Shown here: one piece after another, positions 61,441 to 64,000 of the stretch
Layout: each line of letters starts with the position of its first letter
Numbering within the stretch: position 1 is the first letter of the stretch
Assembly (NCBI RefSeq): GCF_014650715.1
Contig: NZ_BMVM01000013.1
Span: 62,001 to 126,000 of the forward strand
Origin: Streptomyces bluensis
GTDB lineage: Bacteria > Actinomycetota > Actinomycetes > Streptomycetales > Streptomycetaceae
DNA: 64,000 bases
Reading direction: 5' to 3'
Notes under the pieces: model-generated
What the model was told of the DNA's origin: nothing
The model's input: only the letters and a program-made list of their open reading frames with translations
The model's database searches: none
Position numbers and translations under genes: made by a program

Positions 61441-62184
61441 TCAGGCATCTTCGGCCGCGAGGAAGTCGTTGAGGACGAGGCGGTAGTAGTCGGGGCCGAA
61501 GCCCATGTCCGCCACTTCAGGGACCAGGGCGCGCAGCTTCTCCGTGGAGATGTCGTACTGGACGCCGGTGTCCACGTACTCCTTGCGCGGCTGGAGTCCC
61601 AGCGCGCCGGCGAGATGGTCGGCGATGGCCTCCACCGGGACGGCGTATCCGGAGGCCACGTTGACCGTGTCGGCCCGCAGACCCGCGGCGAGCAGCCGGT
61701 CGATGATCGTCACCGCGTCACTGACCCGGATCAGGTCACGGGAGGCGCCCCGGTGCATGGTCACCGACCCCTCGCGTACCTGACGCAGCAGCGTCGGGAT
61801 CAGCTGGTGGTACCGGCCGTGCGGTCCGACCAGGTGCGCCAGCCGGAGGATGAGGTGGTCGACCCCGGTCTCGCGCAGCTGCTCCTCCAGGGCGAGTTTG
61901 TGTGCGCCGTAGGGGGTGTAGGGGGTCACCGGGGTGTCCTCCCTGCCGGGCCCTTCGGCGAATCCGTACATTCCGGTCGCGGCTGTCGAGAAGAACAGCA
62001 GTCTCCGTCCGGTGGCCGCGCACTGCTTGGCGACATCGCGCAGCAGTGCGACCTCCCGCGCGAAGTCCGCGTCGGAGGCGCCGCTCGTCCTGGACTCCCC
62101 CGCCGCGAGGGCAACGGTGCCCGGATGCCGGCCGGCCAGTGGACGCAGACTCCGCGCCAGGAATCCGGTTCCCACTATCTCCAT
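61441..62184 (-). CDS. NDP-hexose 4-ketoreductase-like SDR
   Basis: 247-residue short SDR. MEIVGTGFLARSLRPL is a shortened NAD(P) Rossmann start, FFSTAATGMYGFAE supplies the Ser/Thr region, and YGAHKLALEE is the YxxxK active site. Length and sequence fit the 4-ketoreductases of the UrdR/LanR kind that finish 2,6-dideoxy- and 2,3,6-trideoxysugars. ATG at 62184 follows AGGACGACGACG; the longer frame to 62334 is not supported. It lies 43 bp upstream of the 2,3-dehydratase gene. Stereochemistry cannot be told from the sequence. Confidence 0.8.
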   Translation of the reverse strand: MEIVGTGFLARSLRPLAGRHPGTVALAAGESRTSGASDADFAREVALLRDVAKQCAATGRRLLFFSTAATGMYGFAEGPGREDTPVTPYTPYGAHKLALEEQLRETGVDHLILRLAHLVGPHGRYHQLIPTLLRQVREGSVTMHRGASRDLIRVSDAVTIIDRLLAAGLRADTVNVASGYAVPVEAIADHLAGALGLQPRKEYVDTGVQYDISTEKLRALVPEVADMGFGPDYYRLVLNDFLAAEDA

Positions 62185-62297
62185 CGTCGTCGTCCTGATC
62201 TCTGAGTGGGAGGCGGTCCGTCGGGCCAGAGCTTCGCACCGCATGGGAGTCCGATCAGCGCGCGGCGTCTGGTGCGTGCGATCACAAGGCGCCCGGA

Positions 62298-62326
62298 ATG
62301 CCCTCGTAGCGGAGCTACCAGGGCGT
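62298..62326 (-). terminator. Hairpin between the 3-dehydratase and 4-ketoreductase genes
   Basis: 11-bp arms (62300-62310, 62314-62324, one mismatch) with the loop GGA lie 68 bp beyond the 3-dehydratase stop on the minus strand. It could terminate or attenuate that transcript, leaving the rest of the cassette under a separate promoter in the 207-bp gap. Confidence 0.5.
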
Positions 62327-62391
62327 TTCGGCAACGCCGCGAGCGTGCGTGCCAGGCGTCGCGCGCCGGGCTCCCGTGCGGTTCGGAGCTC

Positions 62392-63705
62392 TTAGCCACG
62401 CTGGGCCACGAACTCCTTGATCGTGGCGGTCATGTAGTCGAGCATTTCGTCGGTGAGCCCCGGGTAGATGCCGATCCAGAAGGTGTGCTCGGTGATGATG
62501 TCGCTGTTGGTGAGCTCGCCGACGATGCGGTGGGGCTGGCCGATGTAGGCCGGCTGGCGGGTGAGGTTGCCGGCGAACAGCCGCCGGGTGCCGATCTTCC
62601 GCTCCTCCAGGTGGGCGACCAGTTCGGCGCGGGTGAAGCGGGCCTCGGGGTCGACGGTGATGACGAATCCGAACCAGCTCGGCTCGGACCGGGGGGTCGG
62701 CTCGGGGAGCAGCAGGCCCGGTACCCCGTCCAGCCCCTCGCGCAGCCGGCGCCAGTTGCGGCGCCGCGCCTCGATGAAGCCGTCGAGCTTGTCGAGCTGC
62801 GTCAGGCCCAGCGCGGCCTGGATGTCGGTCCCCTTCAGGTTGTAACCGACGTGGGAGAAGATGTACTTGTGGTCGTATCCGGCGGGCAGGTTGCCCATCT
62901 GGTACTCGAACCGCTTGAAGCAGGTGTTGTTCTTGCCGGGTTCGCACCAGCAGTCCCGCCCCCAGTCGCGCAGTGACTCCACGACACGGGCCAGACCCAG
63001 GTTCGAGGTGAGGACGCAGCCGCCCTCGCCCATGGTGAGGTGGTGCGCCGGGTAGAAGCTGACCGTCGTCAGGTCGCCGAAGGTGCCGGTGATCTGACCG
63101 TCGTAGGTGGAGCCGACCGCGTCGCAGTTGTCCTCGATGAGGAACAGGTCGTGTTCCTTGGCGAGCTGGGCCACCTCGGCGACCTCGAAGGGGTTGCCGA
63201 GCGCGTGCGCGATGATGATCGCCCGGGTCTTGGGGCCGATGGCACGCGCCACCCGGTCGGCCGTGGTGTTGTACGTGGCCAGGTCCACGTCCACGAAGAC
63301 CGGAATGAGCCCGTTCTGCAGGATGGGGTTCACGGTGGTGGGGAATCCGGCGGCGACGGTGATCACCTCGTCGCCCGGCTTCAGCGCCCGGTCACCGAGC
63401 TGGTGCGAGGTGAGCGAGGAGACGGCGAGGAGGTTCGCCGACGAACCGGAGTTGGTCAGATGGGCCTTGCGTCGCTTCAGGCGCTTGGCGAAGGCGGACT
63501 CGAACTTCTTGGAGCTGGGCCCGGCGGCGATGCGCATGGTCAGTGCGGCCTCGACGATGGCGACCCGGTCCTCCTCGTCCAGGACCGCGCCGGACGGCCA
63601 GATCTCGGTCACCCCGGGCACGAACTCCCGGTCGGGCGCTGTCTCCCGGTGGTACCTGCGGACCTCGTCCAGCACCAGTTCCTTGATGTCGGGGTTGTCG
63701 CTCAT
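62392..63705 (-). CDS. NDP-4-keto-hexose 3-dehydratase (E1/SpnQ type, PMP and [2Fe-2S])
   Basis: 437 residues. The aminotransferase fold has its PLP lysine replaced by His: FYPAHHLTMGEGG (H221), the hallmark of C3-dehydratases using PMP. Cysteines C194, C252, C254 and C262 fit the C-X57-C-X1-C-X7-C motif of the [2Fe-2S] cluster in E1 and SpnQ. It removes the C3 hydroxyl, giving 3-deoxy intermediates after reduction by an electron donor. ATG at 63705 is chosen because GGAAGGAA is correctly spaced for it but not for ATG 63711. It follows the partial epimerase by 2 bp. Confidence 0.94.
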   Translation of the reverse strand: MSDNPDIKELVLDEVRRYHRETAPDREFVPGVTEIWPSGAVLDEEDRVAIVEAALTMRIAAGPSSKKFESAFAKRLKRRKAHLTNSGSSANLLAVSSLTSHQLGDRALKPGDEVITVAAGFPTTVNPILQNGLIPVFVDVDLATYNTTADRVARAIGPKTRAIIIAHALGNPFEVAEVAQLAKEHDLFLIEDNCDAVGSTYDGQITGTFGDLTTVSFYPAHHLTMGEGGCVLTSNLGLARVVESLRDWGRDCWCEPGKNNTCFKRFEYQMGNLPAGYDHKYIFSHVGYNLKGTDIQAALGLTQLDKLDGFIEARRRNWRRLREGLDGVPGLLLPEPTPRSEPSWFGFVITVDPEARFTRAELVAHLEERKIGTRRLFAGNLTRQPAYIGQPHRIVGELTNSDIITEHTFWIGIYPGLTDEMLDYMTATIKEFVAQRG

Positions 63706-63707
63706 CG

Positions 63708-64000
63708 TCATTTCCTTCCGTTGACTGGCGCCGGCACCGCGGCCGCCAGCAGGTCGCGCAGCGAGGCGTCGAGGGTGCGCCGCGGCTGCCATCCCAGGAG
63801 CCGCAGCGCTCGTGAGACGTCCAGTTGCTGCCACTGCGCATCCGTGCGTGAGGGCTGGTCGGGAACGGTCTCGACGACCGGGAGGTCCACACCGCTGAGT
63901 TCGACCATGCGGTGGATGGTCGCGTCCATCGGGACCGCCTCTCCGCGGCCGATGTTGACCACCTGGCCGCCGAGGTCCGCCGCCGGGGCGGTGGCGGCGG
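63708..64000 (-). CDS. NAD-dependent sugar epimerase/dehydratase, C-terminal part
   Basis: The last 97 codons of an SDR protein whose start lies beyond the window. VVNIGRGEAVPMDATIHRMV, then DAQWQQLDVSRALRLLGWQP and RRTLDASLRDLL are typical C-terminal elements of extended SDR nucleotide-sugar enzymes (4,6-dehydratase, epimerase or reductase). The stop is 2 bp before the 3-dehydratase start, whose ribosome site lies in its final codons. The exact reaction cannot be told from this fragment. Confidence 0.75.
   Translation of the reverse strand, partial: AATAPAADLGGQVVNIGRGEAVPMDATIHRMVELSGVDLPVVETVPDQPSRTDAQWQQLDVSRALRLLGWQPRRTLDASLRDLLAAAVPAPVNGRK

Overview
The window is a high-G+C actinobacterial chromosome segment and almost certainly comes from a Streptomyces. 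It carries the Streptomyces-specific sporulation genes whiH and sepH, the principal sigma factor hrdB with its long Lys/Ala-rich N-terminal region, cutRS, a mycelial-type HPr, and many GTG starts preceded by GGAGG-type ribosome sites. As I recall it, gene order from kdpD to the DUF4192 gene (about 1-56.8 kb) follows the conserved core around S. coelicolor SCO5812-SCO5871, read in reverse. This is recalled synteny, not an alignment.

Left part (1-15.6 kb): the 5' end of kdpD; a lone ABC ATPase; an overlapping minus-strand set of PaaI-like thioesterase, dut and DUF3710; DUF3093; an EcsC-like protein; DUF4193; the CutRS secretion-stress two-component system; an inositol monophosphatase-hemH pair; an MFS exporter overlapping an aldonolactone oxidase-like flavoprotein; sepH; and a 3-mercaptopyruvate sulfurtransferase.

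Middle accessory block (15.8-24.1 kb): a double VOC-domain protein and an SRPBCC-like protein come first. An operon of a secreted DJ-1/PfpI protein and an AraC regulator built on the same fold follows. The malonate module is next: a FadR-type regulator on the minus strand, a divergent 980-codon reading frame joining malonyl-CoA decarboxylase (MatA) to malonyl-CoA synthetase (MatB), and the malonate carrier genes madL and madM. Together these would import malonate, activate it and convert it to acetyl-CoA.

Housekeeping core (24.1-56.8 kb): thymidine kinase; a nucleotide phosphodiesterase with a DUF5998 partner; an N-terminal-GNAT Pat-like protein acetyltransferase divergent from ptsH (HPr); an M23 peptidase under a c-di-AMP (ydaO) riboswitch; a catalytic/non-catalytic M16 peptidase pair; parC and parE flanking a CobW GTPase, an iron-box-preceded Suc/Fer-like protein and a CitAB-type two-component system; a trypsin-like protease; hrdB; whiH; a one-piece ABC-2 transporter; a Nudix regulator-like protein; a glycogen-debranching-like protein; and DUF4192.

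Right end (57.1-64 kb): a secreted phospholipase A2, then a minus-strand deoxysugar cassette cut by the window edge. The cassette has an MGT-type glycosyltransferase, a Gfo/Idh 3-ketoreductase, an NDP-hexose 2,3-dehydratase, a short 4-ketoreductase, an E1/SpnQ-type 3-dehydratase with an intact Fe-S motif, and the 3' end of a sugar epimerase/dehydratase. This combination fits a 2,3,6-trideoxyhexose pathway and probably marks the edge of a glycosylated natural-product cluster. No rRNA, tRNA, CRISPR array, transposase or integrase was seen. Hairpin terminators are abundant between genes. Short tandem repeats recur at gene ends or leaders in at least seven places.
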